Assembly: GCA_938049335.1 (NCBI GenBank)
Contig: CALIYX010000018.1
Location: forward strand, 1 to 37,301
Source of the DNA: an uncultured Clostridia bacterium
GTDB taxonomy: Bacteria; Bacillota; Clostridia; Peptostreptococcales; Anaerovoracaceae
DNA length: 37,301 nucleotides
Direction: 5' to 3'
Shown here one piece after another: positions 7,722 to 16,907 of the stretch (the first letter of the stretch is position 1; each line of letters opens with the position of its first letter). The translations under genes and the position numbers were made by a program. The notes under the pieces were generated by a model. The model saw only the letters and a list, made by a program, of their open reading frames with translations, did not search any database and was not told the origin of the DNA.

Positions 7722-9641
7722 CTATAAAATATTCTTCTTGTACCTAGTGTATAGGCTTATCAAAGTTGCTACTTTTTTTTGTATCAGCTTCTGCATCTCA
7801 GATGCCTCGCTGTAGTTGCCATCATCAAGTGCGTCCTTTGCTCTTGTGAGAATGGATTTCTCGGTAATGGTGTCTTTTCCTAACTCGTGTCTAAGTTTAT
7901 CTATCTCTATCCAGTTCTTCACATCAAAATCGGAAAAATCATCCTCTGAGTGAAGCTTTACACAGCTTCTAATCAAAGCCATGTTCTGTGGGATAACTCT
8001 ATCGTGAAGCTCTGTCTTCCACTGTGAGATTACCTGCTCTCTATATGAATCAAGAACCTTCTGCTTCATCACATCGCCAGCCTTGAAGATTTCTAGCTTC
8101 TCAGGATAGTGGTCAAAAGCCTGCATGTTTTCCCAAACCGTAGCCGGTGCATGTCCGAAGAGCTTTGCTCTCTCTTCTTCAGTGTAGTCTTCAAAGACTT
8201 CCTTCTCGCTTCGGTACTCTCTATCTGTATCTAGGTAGAAGTCCTCATCACCGTAAGCCTTTGATATAGACTTCTCAAGCTCTGCCGGAGTCTTCTCTTC
8301 ATCTAGCACATGCTTTATTCCATCTATCATAGCCATGTGGCTTGCCGCAAGCACTAGATATGTGTTGCTCTTAGGGTTTGGCGCTCTAAGCTCAAATCTC
8401 GTTGCCAATGGATTTTTCATATCCCTGATAAGTCCTACGAGAACAGTTCTGTTCCTGGAAGGCTCCATCGGAGATCGTCCTAGAGAAGTAACTATACAAA
8501 CAGGAGCTTCATATCCTGGTTTTAATCTTTTCAAAGAGTCAATGCTTGAGCTTACGAATGGATTAACAACCTCGTAGTTCTTTAGCAGACCCATCAAAGC
8601 GCCGTATCCGATAGGATTTAGGAACTCAGCCCTCATATCCTTAGGTGCGAATACACTTGTCATCTTACCATTCTTTAGCTTTGCTGCAAGTCCTAGGTGA
8701 GTATGTTCACCGCTTCCTGCCACTCCATCAAAAGGTTTAGCCATGAAGGTTACATCAAGTCCATGCAAGGTAAAAATATCTCTAACAATATACTTAACAT
8801 GGTTTTCATTATCTGCAGCCTGCATAGCATCTGTATATGCCCAGTCAATCTCTAGCTGCTCCATAACGTGGTCGTAGTGACCGGAGTTACCCATCTGAGC
8901 CTTAACTCCTCCGACCTCCTTATGTCCCATCTCTACTCCAAAGCCATACTTATCTAGAATCATCAAAGTTTCCTCAAGCGCAGTTCTGACCTCGCCGTAG
9001 GTTCTCTTCCAGTACTGCTCCTTGAGTACCTGAGCAGTAAAGAGCTGCTCTCTATCGCCCTTATCGTCTGGCGTCTTTACCCAAAACTCTAGCTCAGTTG
9101 CACTTGTTATTACGAATTCCTCGATATCATCCATGCTATCTGCACCATCAATGTAATCAAATACATATGGATGCTCAATTAAAGACTTATTGAGTTCTGA
9201 TTTAAAATGCTTTAGTGCATCTCTAAGCATTACTCTTGATCCGCATTCGAAATTCTCGTTGTGCAAGAGGTAGGATGGAATTCTCAGAGTTCCGATAGGA
9301 AGCTCTAGCTTTCTATCGATGTTTCTGAAGTTATAGTCTACGTACCAGTTGCAATCTAGGTCAGGAATAATATCGACCTTTGCGTTGTTTAGCACTGCTA
9401 TTTGCGGAAGCGCTACCGATGAACCGTCAGTCTGAACTCCGTGCTCTAGCAGCTTGTCCATGTCCTTTATGAAAAGCTCTACGGGTATCTTCTCATCTGT
9501 ATCGTGTCCACCGATATCGATACCTACAAGTGATACGAATTGAACCTCAGGATGGGCATTCAAAACCTTAATAATATTTTCCTTTGAGTGTTCGCCCTTT
9601 GGGATCGTAAAGAGCATTTTATCTACATCGAATCCCAGCAT
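7722..9641 (-). CDS. Glutamine synthetase family protein, long clostridial form
   Basis: Homologue of glutamine synthetase, which makes glutamine from glutamate, ammonia and ATP. Motifs in order: DGSS loop (72-75), SATELEFW, EVGGVKAQMGNSGHYDHV (corresponding to the GPGQxE region), GSGEHTHLGL (GS-I has GSGMHTH), NRTVLVGLI and RFELRAPNPKSNTYL (the RxExRxPDPxxNPYL motif). At 639 residues it is much longer than GS-I (about 440-470); the extra length is mainly a helical C-terminal region from about residue 475 on. An AGGAGG stands 6 bases before the start. The key arginines and metal-binding acids seem present, so glutamine synthetase activity is likely, but a related gamma-glutamyl ligase cannot be excluded. 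It lies between the UPF0182 gene and serS. Confidence 0.88.
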   Translation of the reverse strand: MLGFDVDKMLFTIPKGEHSKENIIKVLNAHPEVQFVSLVGIDIGGHDTDEKIPVELFIKDMDKLLEHGVQTDGSSVALPQIAVLNNAKVDIIPDLDCNWYVDYNFRNIDRKLELPIGTLRIPSYLLHNENFECGSRVMLRDALKHFKSELNKSLIEHPYVFDYIDGADSMDDIEEFVITSATELEFWVKTPDDKGDREQLFTAQVLKEQYWKRTYGEVRTALEETLMILDKYGFGVEMGHKEVGGVKAQMGNSGHYDHVMEQLEIDWAYTDAMQAADNENHVKYIVRDIFTLHGLDVTFMAKPFDGVAGSGEHTHLGLAAKLKNGKMTSVFAPKDMRAEFLNPIGYGALMGLLKNYEVVNPFVSSSIDSLKRLKPGYEAPVCIVTSLGRSPMEPSRNRTVLVGLIRDMKNPLATRFELRAPNPKSNTYLVLAASHMAMIDGIKHVLDEEKTPAELEKSISKAYGDEDFYLDTDREYRSEKEVFEDYTEEERAKLFGHAPATVWENMQAFDHYPEKLEIFKAGDVMKQKVLDSYREQVISQWKTELHDRVIPQNMALIRSCVKLHSEDDFSDFDVKNWIEIDKLRHELGKDTITEKSILTRAKDALDDGNYSEASEMQKLIQKKVATLISLYTRYKKNIL

Positions 9642-9686
9642 ATATTTCCTCCTGAATTTTCAAGTTGTTTAGTATATCAAAATTAA

Positions 9687-12659
9687 TTATTTGCTTTTCT
9701 TGCTATCGCTAGCATTATTATCTGAGCTATCCTGGAGGTCCTTAAGTGCCTTCTCTAGCTCTGTCATCTTCTCTCCGTAAGTCTTCCAGTCGCCGCTCTT
9801 AAGTGCTTCCTGAGCCTCTTGGTACGCGCCGTTAGCCTTCTGGATGTAGTCCTTTACGCTCTGCTTTTCGCTTTCGCTCTTAGGTTCTGGATTATTACTG
9901 CTGATTTCGCCTTCTCCAAATAGACTTTCTAGCGCAGCTTCAAGCGTAGGCTCATATGCAATCTTGTCCTCGTAGGCTACGATTACCCTCTTAACCTCTG
10001 GAATAGCAGAATTGGATGCCTCTAGGTATATAGGCTCTATGTATAGCAGTGAGTTATTGATTGGAACCACAAACAGGCTTCCTCTGCTGTATGTTGAACC
10101 AGCTTGACTCCATAGTGAAAAGTCCTGAGAAATCTTAGTGTTTTGGTCTATCTGTGCCTCTATCTGCATAGGGCCGTAAATTGTCCTATTCTTAGGGAAC
10201 CTGTAAAGCATTAGTTTTCCATAGTTTTTGCCATCGTTTCTCGTCATCAAAATACCGGTCATATTCTGCTTAGACTTTGGCGAATATGGAAGCATGCTCA
10301 CAAATTCAGCCTTCTTCTCACCAGGAATTCTGGTAACAAGGTAGTTAGGCTCTGTCTTTCTTTCGCGAGTTCCGTAGATTTCGTGAGAAACCTCCCAAAG
10401 GTCCTCGTTTTGATAGAATACTTTGACGTCGTTCATGTGATACCTGCCGTAAACATCTGCCTGAATCTTAAAGAGCGAATGCGGATATCTAACATGTGAC
10501 TTAAGAGATGCTGGCATCTCGTCAATATCCTTGAAGAGCTTAGGGAACATCTTCTTGTATGTCATTGCTATTGGATCGTTTTTGTCAGTGATATAGTAAT
10601 TCACATCGCCGTTATAAGCATCAACAACGACCTTGATTGAGTTTCTGATATAATTTGTATTTCCTTCATCCTTGCTATAAGGCTCTGAATATGGATAGAA
10701 CGAGCTTGTCGTGTAAGCATCTATCATCCAGTAAATTTTACCATCAACAGCTACTCCATACGGATCATCTTCGTAGCTTAGATAAGGCATTATCTTCTTT
10801 ACCCTCTCCTCGATATTTCTGTTGATGATAATTCTTGATTCACTGTTTATATTGGAAGAAACCAGAAGCTTAAAGCTTCCTTCCCTCACTGCAAACATCA
10901 GCCTCTTCAGTGGCGTCAGCTTGATTCCGGCACTTCCCTTGTATCTCGTGTACTTATTGGACTGACCATCTGGATAATCGAACTCATCCTCATTTGTATT
11001 TATAACAATGTAGTCTCTTGAAAGCTCTCCGAAATAGATTTCTGGTCTTTTGATACTAATTTCCTTGGCACTGCTCTTAGGCGGTATATCCTTGACTACA
11101 ACATCCGGCTGTCCACTAGCAGTAATCTTGTTAACCCTTGATACTGCAAGACCATAGCCGTGTGTATACTTGATATGTCTGTTGAGCCAGGTATCGTTTA
11201 TCTTCTTCTCATCGATTTCTCTGACTGAAAGATAGGTCTGAGCATACTCACCGTTCAGATAATATCTATCTACGTCAGTATCATTAAACTTATAGTACTG
11301 CCTGATGCTCTGAGTTTGATTGTAGAATTTCTCCACAGGCTCGTAGTCGTTAATTCTTATGTTTCCGACCGTCTCATCGTTGTTTGCTATTGCGCTAGCA
11401 TCAAGGTCATTTGATGCAGCAAAGTCTCTGACATCAACCTTATCCGTCGCATATGCATACTGAGTAAACTCGATGTTTCTTGCTAGATACTTCGATTCCT
11501 TGTTTATTTCATCAGGTGCAACGATTACATTCTGAACTAGAACCTCAGCACCGCTTCCAATCAAAATCACAACGAGCATGATTATCGGAATCAAAACAAT
11601 CTGCTTCATCATCTTCTTTGCAATGAAGAAGGCTATCGTAAGTGCGCCTAGAACACAAAGCACAATCAAAACTCTATAAATCCAAAGAGTAACATTGACA
11701 TCTGTGTAGCCTGCTCCGTACACAACGCCTGTGTGCTTATGAAGTAGGTCAAACTGCTTTAGCAGGAAGTGGAAAGCTAGCATTACATAGAAGATGATTC
11801 CTAGAATGGACAGCTTGCCCGATGCGATGTGGAGAAGCTGGTCCATATTTGACTTAGAAATCCTGCGGTCAGTCTTATTTCTGACATTCTTCATTCTGGC
11901 ATTTCGCTTATTAGGATCAAAGATATTTGCAAGTATCTTGCCCGCCTGTGTATTCTCTCCAAACGGATTAACGAAAGGTCTGCTCGAATATCCTGCTCCA
12001 GCACCGGCATCTTCACCAGCTTGTGTCCCCGAGTATCTTCCGTCCTCTATAGGCTCAGCCTCATCTTCTTCTAAGGCATCTGGACTGTGCATTAATATCA
12101 AAACTGCATAGTAAAAAATTGTTGCAATCACAAATAGTACGACTATCCCTAAAAGCATGGTGTTAAGCCCGTTTAAGAACTCGTACTTAAAAACATAAAA
12201 CGATATATCAAGCCCAAAGAGCGGATCCTTCTTGCCGAAACTTGTGCTCTTCAGGAACTTGAGAAATTCAAACCAAAGTCCGCCCACAACATACTTGGTA
12301 ACCCATCCTGAGAAAAGAACAGAAACAAGTAAAGTAATTATGCCAAGCCTCTTTTGGTTAGTTTCTTCATGGGAGATAATCTTCTTGAAATAGCCTCTAC
12401 GAAGCCCTGTCAAGTACAGGTACATCAGGCCACTGAGCACCACAAACATAGGTATGCCAAACTTCAGCTGAGTGGTTAACTTCTTTAGGAAAACACTAAC
12501 ATATCCTAGTTCATCAAACCACATCCAGTCGGTGAAGAAGTTAATAAGTGAAAAGAACCCCCATAGTATAAAAGACACTATTACTAAAATTGTTATATTC
12601 CTAGCTCTTTTCTCTTTCTTAGGCTTTACATTTACTACGTTCTTTGGTTTTGCTGCCAT
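9687..12659 (-). CDS. UPF0182 family integral membrane protein (COG1615)
   Basis: A 990-residue membrane protein of a widespread but functionally unassigned family. The first ~370 residues hold about seven hydrophobic spans, interrupted by a hydrophilic stretch near residues 195-260. The remaining ~600 residues form the large extracellular domain typical of the family, and a short helical, charged tail closes the protein. The ATG at 12659 has GGGAG 9 bases upstream; an adjoining TTG at 12662 is 6 bases from the same site and may be used instead. It is third in a run with two other membrane proteins (51-base gap upstream), which suggests they work together at the envelope. Confidence 0.85.
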   Translation of the reverse strand: MAAKPKNVVNVKPKKEKRARNITILVIVSFILWGFFSLINFFTDWMWFDELGYVSVFLKKLTTQLKFGIPMFVVLSGLMYLYLTGLRRGYFKKIISHEETNQKRLGIITLLVSVLFSGWVTKYVVGGLWFEFLKFLKSTSFGKKDPLFGLDISFYVFKYEFLNGLNTMLLGIVVLFVIATIFYYAVLILMHSPDALEEDEAEPIEDGRYSGTQAGEDAGAGAGYSSRPFVNPFGENTQAGKILANIFDPNKRNARMKNVRNKTDRRISKSNMDQLLHIASGKLSILGIIFYVMLAFHFLLKQFDLLHKHTGVVYGAGYTDVNVTLWIYRVLIVLCVLGALTIAFFIAKKMMKQIVLIPIIMLVVILIGSGAEVLVQNVIVAPDEINKESKYLARNIEFTQYAYATDKVDVRDFAASNDLDASAIANNDETVGNIRINDYEPVEKFYNQTQSIRQYYKFNDTDVDRYYLNGEYAQTYLSVREIDEKKINDTWLNRHIKYTHGYGLAVSRVNKITASGQPDVVVKDIPPKSSAKEISIKRPEIYFGELSRDYIVINTNEDEFDYPDGQSNKYTRYKGSAGIKLTPLKRLMFAVREGSFKLLVSSNINSESRIIINRNIEERVKKIMPYLSYEDDPYGVAVDGKIYWMIDAYTTSSFYPYSEPYSKDEGNTNYIRNSIKVVVDAYNGDVNYYITDKNDPIAMTYKKMFPKLFKDIDEMPASLKSHVRYPHSLFKIQADVYGRYHMNDVKVFYQNEDLWEVSHEIYGTRERKTEPNYLVTRIPGEKKAEFVSMLPYSPKSKQNMTGILMTRNDGKNYGKLMLYRFPKNRTIYGPMQIEAQIDQNTKISQDFSLWSQAGSTYSRGSLFVVPINNSLLYIEPIYLEASNSAIPEVKRVIVAYEDKIAYEPTLEAALESLFGEGEISSNNPEPKSESEKQSVKDYIQKANGAYQEAQEALKSGDWKTYGEKMTELEKALKDLQDSSDNNASDSKKSK

Positions 12660-12710
12660 CAAAAGTTACTCCCACAAATTTATCAAAGTATTAATTGCTC
12701 ATCAAAATAA

Positions 12711-14738
12711 TTACTCAGCATCAGTAGCTGCAGTGACCTTAAGCACTTTATCCTTGTTTATGATTGAAAGAATCTTTGTCTCTGTGCTAGTGTCTGAAGA
12801 ATTAGCCTTTCCCTCAGTAATCTGCAATATTACATAGTAGTTGCTACCGCTATTTTTGATTTCGCCGATTTTTATATTCTTAATCTGCTGTTCTTCATTA
12901 CCTTCAGCTATAGCCTTCACATGTCCATAAAGCTCTGAATCTTCATTGATAAGCTTAAGAACATCGTCAGAACCGCTATTCACCTTATCTGTAAGTCCAG
13001 AATAGTAGCCAAGTGAAAGGTTAACAATCGCTTCGCTAAGTAGCTTTCCGTCAGAGAACTCTCCATCCTTAAAATCCTTTGCATTCTTGAGTTCGCTGAT
13101 GCCATAGTCCTTTGATGTATCAAACTTTAGCTTGCTGTCATACTGAACCTTGCCTATGTTCACATAGTTCTTCTTTACCGCTGCAACTACATCCTCCATG
13201 GATTTAGTCTTTTCAACTTTTTCTTCAGACTTCTTATCGTCCTTAGATTTGTCACTGCTACCTGAGAACTTCTCTGTCACCCATGAGATTCCCTGTGAAA
13301 TCTTATTAGCAGGTGCAGAGCCCTTAGCAAATACTAAAATACCTGAGCAAATCACAGCCATTGCAAGTATAACTATAATTATATCTAAAACGATTATCTT
13401 CCATCGTCCTGTCTTCTGTTCATCCCCTGAATCACTATCATGGACATCGTCGTTAGCAAAGATATCGCTGTAATGAAGCTTAGTTTCCTTACTATCTTCA
13501 TCTCCGCGTGCCTCTTCCTCCTTCTCCTCCTCATCACTGGGGGGATTCCCACTTTCTGGTTCGCTAGGAGTTTCTTCAGCCTCTGCTTCTTCGGCATCGT
13601 CATGTTCATCTTCAGTCTCAGCATCCTCAGCTTTTGCAGTTTCTTCTACTTGAGCTGCAATCTCAACTACGCATGCATCTTCAGCATCTTCGCTAGAAAT
13701 GTCACATGCTACTTCCTCTTCAGTTTCGCATGCACATGCTTCTTCCTGAACAGCATCCTCTTCTGCTTCTTGAACAGCTGCATCGGCTTCTTCAGCTTCT
13801 TCAACTTCTTCAACCTCGGATTCAGTCTCTAAACCTGCCTCTTCAGTTTCAGGGACTTCCTCAGTTTCTACTTCTGTAGATTGAGCATCTTCAGCTTCCT
13901 CTGTATCATTAACCGCTTCAGCTTCAGCCACATCGGCTTCTGCTTCAGCTGCAGTCTCAACAGGAGCTTCGGTTTCTTCAGCCACTTCGACTGTTTCTTC
14001 AGCTTCCTCAACTGGCTCCTCAAGAGCTTCCTTTGACCAAGTAGCTCTTGCCTGCTCTAGCTTTTCTTCCTTATTTGCAATTATAGCTTCAGCCTCGCTA
14101 TCCTCACGAATTCTATTACGAAACCTCTCGTACTCTTGGTCGAGAAGAGCCTGGAACTCTTCGTTCTTTTGGTTAAAAGTGTAGAACTTATCTATGCTCT
14201 TTCTTGGTGATGATGCCGCAGCAATACCAGCCGCAAGTGCCTCATCAACGTCAACTAAGTCCTTAACTTCCTCGTGTTCCTCTGAAACCTCAACAGGAAT
14301 GTTAAGCTCAGCTTTTTCCTCTGCCTTAGGAATAATGCTCTCGAATCTATCAGCCTTCTCTACACGCGTAGTGCTTCCTAGTTCCCAATTGAATGAAAGC
14401 TCTGAAGCATCCTTAGCATTGTCTTCGCTCTGAATTCTATCAAAAAGCTCATTCTCAGTCATGATTGTTTCTGTGAATGGCCTCTCCTCGATGTCCTTGC
14501 GCTTCTTCTCCTCTAGAACAGTGTTCCAATTGAAGTCGACATCTTCAGTCTTAGCCTTGTCCTCATCTGGGTATCCGTCAAGATCCCAATTAAAAGCGCC
14601 GAAGTCAAAGTTCTTCTTCGGCTTAGGTTCTTCTTCTGCGAAGCCTATGTTTATCTCTGAGACATCGATTTTGGTTCCGCAATTTCCACAGAACTTATCT
14701 CCATCAGCTAATCTTTTTCCACACTTTTTGCAATACAT
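12711..14738 (-). CDS. Zinc-ribbon protein with long acidic region, one TM span and an extracytoplasmic domain
   Basis: The 675-residue product starts with a zinc ribbon (C3, C6, C17, C20: MYCKKCGKRL...FCGNCG). A polar region follows, and then about 200 residues (roughly 215-425) composed largely of Glu, Ala, Val and Thr. One transmembrane helix lies near residues 446-472 and a ~190-residue lysine/serine-rich domain lies outside. The zinc ribbon would therefore face the cytoplasm. No enzyme motif is seen. Start at 14738 is chosen because GGGAGG is then 5 bases away; the second ATG at 14741 is too close. It follows the small TM protein by 24 bases and precedes the UPF0182 gene. Function unknown; the acidic repeats could be a flexible tether or cation-binding segment. 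Confidence 0.8.
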   Translation of the reverse strand: MYCKKCGKRLADGDKFCGNCGTKIDVSEINIGFAEEEPKPKKNFDFGAFNWDLDGYPDEDKAKTEDVDFNWNTVLEEKKRKDIEERPFTETIMTENELFDRIQSEDNAKDASELSFNWELGSTTRVEKADRFESIIPKAEEKAELNIPVEVSEEHEEVKDLVDVDEALAAGIAAASSPRKSIDKFYTFNQKNEEFQALLDQEYERFRNRIREDSEAEAIIANKEEKLEQARATWSKEALEEPVEEAEETVEVAEETEAPVETAAEAEADVAEAEAVNDTEEAEDAQSTEVETEEVPETEEAGLETESEVEEVEEAEEADAAVQEAEEDAVQEEACACETEEEVACDISSEDAEDACVVEIAAQVEETAKAEDAETEDEHDDAEEAEAEETPSEPESGNPPSDEEEKEEEARGDEDSKETKLHYSDIFANDDVHDSDSGDEQKTGRWKIIVLDIIIVILAMAVICSGILVFAKGSAPANKISQGISWVTEKFSGSSDKSKDDKKSEEKVEKTKSMEDVVAAVKKNYVNIGKVQYDSKLKFDTSKDYGISELKNAKDFKDGEFSDGKLLSEAIVNLSLGYYSGLTDKVNSGSDDVLKLINEDSELYGHVKAIAEGNEEQQIKNIKIGEIKNSGSNYYVILQITEGKANSSDTSTETKILSIINKDKVLKVTAATDAE

Positions 14739-14762
14739 CATTACCTCCCGCACCTTGGCAGT

Positions 14763-15365
14763 TTACTTTATTTGCTTGCTCAAAAACTCTTCGGTATACA
14801 CATTGCCATGCTTGTCCGTTCCACATTCTCTGCTTGCGAATTTCTTGGAAACTTCGCCTTCCTCCGCGCAGTGCACATCTCCGTCCCTATTCTTTATCAA
14901 AAGATTCTCAAGTACATTCTCAAGCCGTTTATCCTCTCCAAAGCCAGTCTCAAGTTCCGGTTTCTCCTCAGAAACTTCTGCTTCTATCAAAGTTGATTCG
15001 CTAGCCGCCTCCTCAGTAGCCACCTCAGGCGTTTGTTCGGCCTTAAGCTCAGTTACTTCCGTCTTGTCTTCTAGCTTCGCCGTATCACAGCTATTATCCG
15101 ACTCAGCCTTATTTGTCACCCCGCCACTAGAAGCTAGACTTCCCTCTATCAAAACCTCTTGCTTTTGGTTGATTTCCTTAACTGTGCTATCGATGTCAGT
15201 CACAGTTACTTTAATCTCGGATAGTACATCCTTTCGCCTCAACGCGCTGATGATTAACTTGATTAATCCAATCAAAACAATCAATGCCAAAAGAGAGAGA
15301 AGTGCGATCTCAATTTGGTATTGATACTTGATGATTATTGCGCCAATTTTTCCTATAGCATTCAT
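14763..15365 (-). CDS. Small protein with N-terminal TM helix and acidic tail, unknown function
   Basis: A 200-residue protein with one strong hydrophobic span (about residues 18-42), then a basic stretch and a helical segment (DIDSTVKEINQKQEVL) with coiled-coil character, and a Glu/Ser/Thr/Ala-rich tail similar in composition to the acidic region of the next gene. I do not recognise the family. AGGAGG lies 7 bases before the ATG and a good promoter is at 15395-15423, so this is the first gene of the run ending with serS. Confidence 0.7.
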   Translation of the reverse strand: MNAIGKIGAIIIKYQYQIEIALLSLLALIVLIGLIKLIISALRRKDVLSEIKVTVTDIDSTVKEINQKQEVLIEGSLASSGGVTNKAESDNSCDTAKLEDKTEVTELKAEQTPEVATEEAASESTLIEAEVSEEKPELETGFGEDKRLENVLENLLIKNRDGDVHCAEEGEVSKKFASRECGTDKHGNVYTEEFLSKQIK

Positions 15366-15394
15366 GCGCTATCCTCCTAAAGATATTCTGTTCT

Positions 15395-15423
15395 ATTATA
15401 CTATAAATAGGGCATTTTTGCAA
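15395..15423 (-). promoter_or_regulatory. Promoter of the membrane-protein/glutamine synthetase/serS run
   Basis: TTGCAA (15418-15423) and a perfect TATAAT (15395-15400) are separated by 17 bases on the minus strand, 30 bases upstream of the first ATG at 15365. No other strong promoter was found between here and the serS terminator. Confidence 0.75.
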
Positions 15424-15485
15424 TTCTGATTGCGATGATTTGGCAAGATATTTGCCCCTTTTGATAGACCCTAACCAGCTCCTCT

Positions 15486-15532
15486 CAAAAAAATAAAAGG
15501 CACAAGAAAATCGCCTGCAGAACAGGCGATTT
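15486..15532 (-). terminator. Terminator after the flavodoxin gene
   Basis: On the minus strand a perfect 10-base-pair stem AAATCGCCTG/CAGGCGATTT (loop of 5) at 15508-15532 is followed by a U-rich tract containing a run of seven Us. It lies about 40 bases past the flavodoxin stop codon. Confidence 0.85.
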
Positions 15533-15574
15533 CTCTAGATTGAATTTTATATGATTTGATATTTCATTAGAGGA

Positions 15575-16006
15575 TTAAGCGAGTCCAAGATTTGCGCCTA
15601 ATTCCTTGCATGTCTCAAGACCTGCATCGTCTGGAGCATCGTTGATCATTAGGCCTTCTCCGCCTACGATCTGAGCTCCTGCAGCTTCCATTCTGTCTTT
15701 CCAGTCACGCATCCACTGGCCGTCTCCCCAGCCGTATGAACCGAAGATAACAATCTTCTTTCCACCTACGAACTGCTCAACTTCTTCGATGAATGGCTCA
15801 AACTCAGTCTCTTCAAGAACTTCGTCTCCCATAGCAGGGCATCCAAGCGCGAATCCTTCTAGATCCTTAAGATCGCTAGCTGATACCTCTGAAACAGTCT
15901 TTACACATGAATCTTCACATGTGCTCTTTAGACCTTCGCCTATAGCCTTTGCCATTGCTTCTGTGTTTCCAGTCTGTGACCAGTATACTACCATTGACTT
16001 CTTCAT
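15575..16006 (-). CDS. Flavodoxin (short chain)
   Basis: A 143-residue FMN-binding electron carrier. The phosphate loop SQTGNT (residues 10-15) and the isoalloxazine-binding GSYGWGDGQWM segment are plain, and there is no long-chain insertion. Start at 16006 is taken because AGGAGG lies 6 bases upstream; longer in-frame starts overlap the upstream gene. It follows a DUF3793 gene by 10 bases. The operon promoter overlaps a DtxR/IdeR-type iron box, which fits the usual role of flavodoxin as substitute for ferredoxin when iron is short. Confidence 0.94.
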   Translation of the reverse strand: MKKSMVVYWSQTGNTEAMAKAIGEGLKSTCEDSCVKTVSEVSASDLKDLEGFALGCPAMGDEVLEETEFEPFIEEVEQFVGGKKIVIFGSYGWGDGQWMRDWKDRMEAAGAQIVGGEGLMINDAPDDAGLETCKELGANLGLA

Positions 16007-16016
16007 AATTTTCCTC

Positions 16017-16649
16017 CTACTGTACAATTTGAAGCTTGTTCAAGTTTTGTTTTTTTATATCTGAAGCGGAATCGAGAAGCTCAAGTATGTCTCGTTTTCC
16101 GAAGATCAGTCTTATCGCATCTTCCTTTGCTCTATCAAAGGTTTTAAACAGTCTATTCGCTCTTTCTATATCGCTATAAACCTTCCAGTATCCGCAAAGC
16201 AGAAAGTCCCTACCGTCGTTTTCAATAAAGCCGACAACATCCTCAGTTGGAAAGCCCAAAAGCAAACCAAGTTCATGCGGAAAATCAATTTCCTTACGGC
16301 AGTACTGACGATAACGCTTGCTAACTGTACTCAAAATATTTTTAATGTCCAAATCAAAATATCCGAAGTCCTCTAGGAGCTTGCGAACATCATCCTGATT
16401 TAACCAATTTATAAGTTCTTCTTCTCTGTATATCAAAGCGTAGCTGTTTTCATTAAAGCTACAGAACACGAATATTTCTAATCCTGTTCCTGCAAATATT
16501 TTCTTTACCTGAGGAATCATCGCCTTTTTGACAACGATTAGGTTTGACATCTTTACTCCGGCAATGACCGGTGAACACTGAAGAGCTAACTTCGTCATAA
16601 GGTCATTCATATCAAGTCTGAATAACATTCTCTTGACTTCTTCGCACAT
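16017..16649 (-). CDS. DUF3793 family protein
   Basis: A 210-residue protein of the DUF3793 family, which in anaerobic Firmicutes commonly sits beside flavodoxin or iron-uptake genes; its biochemical role is unknown. Typical stretches are LALQCSPVIAGVKMSNLI near the N-terminus and FPHELGLLLGFPTEDVVGFIEN in the second half. No membrane span or signal peptide. Conserved cysteines occur in ALQCSP and FCSFN. AGGAGG lies just upstream of the ATG at 16649. It is first in a two-gene operon with flavodoxin behind a ~250-base leader and an iron-box promoter, so expression under iron limitation is expected. Family name from memory of these motifs, not a search. Confidence 0.82.
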   Translation of the reverse strand: MCEEVKRMLFRLDMNDLMTKLALQCSPVIAGVKMSNLIVVKKAMIPQVKKIFAGTGLEIFVFCSFNENSYALIYREEELINWLNQDDVRKLLEDFGYFDLDIKNILSTVSKRYRQYCRKEIDFPHELGLLLGFPTEDVVGFIENDGRDFLLCGYWKVYSDIERANRLFKTFDRAKEDAIRLIFGKRDILELLDSASDIKKQNLNKLQIVQ

Positions 16650-16898
16650 ATGCCCTCCTAGTTGAAATTCTTTATATTAGCCTATTCTCAAAGCTATTTC
16701 ATAAAAGCACTCACTTTAATTAGTTAGTTTAGCCTAACCCTTATGGGGTTATTAGCCCGCTTCTTTTGGGGAAGCGGGCAATAATAAATGAAATATAGAG
16801 AAATCATGCAAAAACACCGGAGAAACGCTATCGCCGCCGGCATAACGGCTTGCGCGCTGAACCCTGCTTACTTGGTCCAACATGTGTATTTGCTTATC
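16650..16898 (-). other. Long structured leader of the DUF3793-flavodoxin operon
   Basis: This interval has no convincing gene. It is the predicted 5' leader (about 250 nt) from the promoter at 16906-16934. It contains a strong hairpin GCCCGCTTC/GAAGCGGGC (16755-16780) with no T-run on either side, an adjacent TAACCC/GGGTTA hairpin (16735-16751), and an unusually GC-rich stretch at about 16815-16880. A second iron box (16721-16740) lies inside it. No riboswitch class was recognised. Short frames on both strands are described separately. Confidence 0.5.
16721..16740. promoter_or_regulatory. DtxR/IdeR-like iron box 1
   Basis: TTAGTTTAGCCTAACC (16724-16739) matches the DtxR/IdeR consensus TTAGGTTAGCCTAACC at 15 of 16 positions. 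It lies inside the predicted leader of DUF3793-flavodoxin, ~70-90 bases upstream of the start codon, and no good -35 element accompanies it. It repeats the sequence of box 2 (16901-16918) with one mismatch in 18 bases. Confidence 0.65.
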
Positions 16899-16907
16899 TG
16901 TAGTTAG
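16788..16907 (+). CDS. Possible small ORF (39 residues), doubtful
   Basis: An ATG frame of 39 codons runs through the GC-rich segment between the two iron boxes, ending inside box 2. The product would have a basic N-terminal half followed by an Ala/Leu/Tyr-rich hydrophobic half ending LLICS. No good ribosome-binding site precedes it (only a weak purine stretch in the hairpin arm), and a minus-strand frame of 43 residues (16752-16883) overlaps it. Neither is recognised. It could equally be part of a structured RNA. Confidence 0.2.
   Translation: MKYREIMQKHRRNAIAAGITACALNPAYLVQHVYLLICS

Noticed and set aside
14461..15324. Plus-strand open frame of 287 codons, Ser/Leu-rich
   Set aside because: It runs antisense to the two acidic membrane-protein genes, has no ribosome-binding site, and its Ser/Leu composition is what the reverse of Glu/Ala/Lys-rich coding DNA gives.
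16755..16780. GCCCGCTTC hairpin as an intrinsic terminator
   Set aside because: The stem is strong but neither strand has a U-run after it, so it is more likely leader structure.
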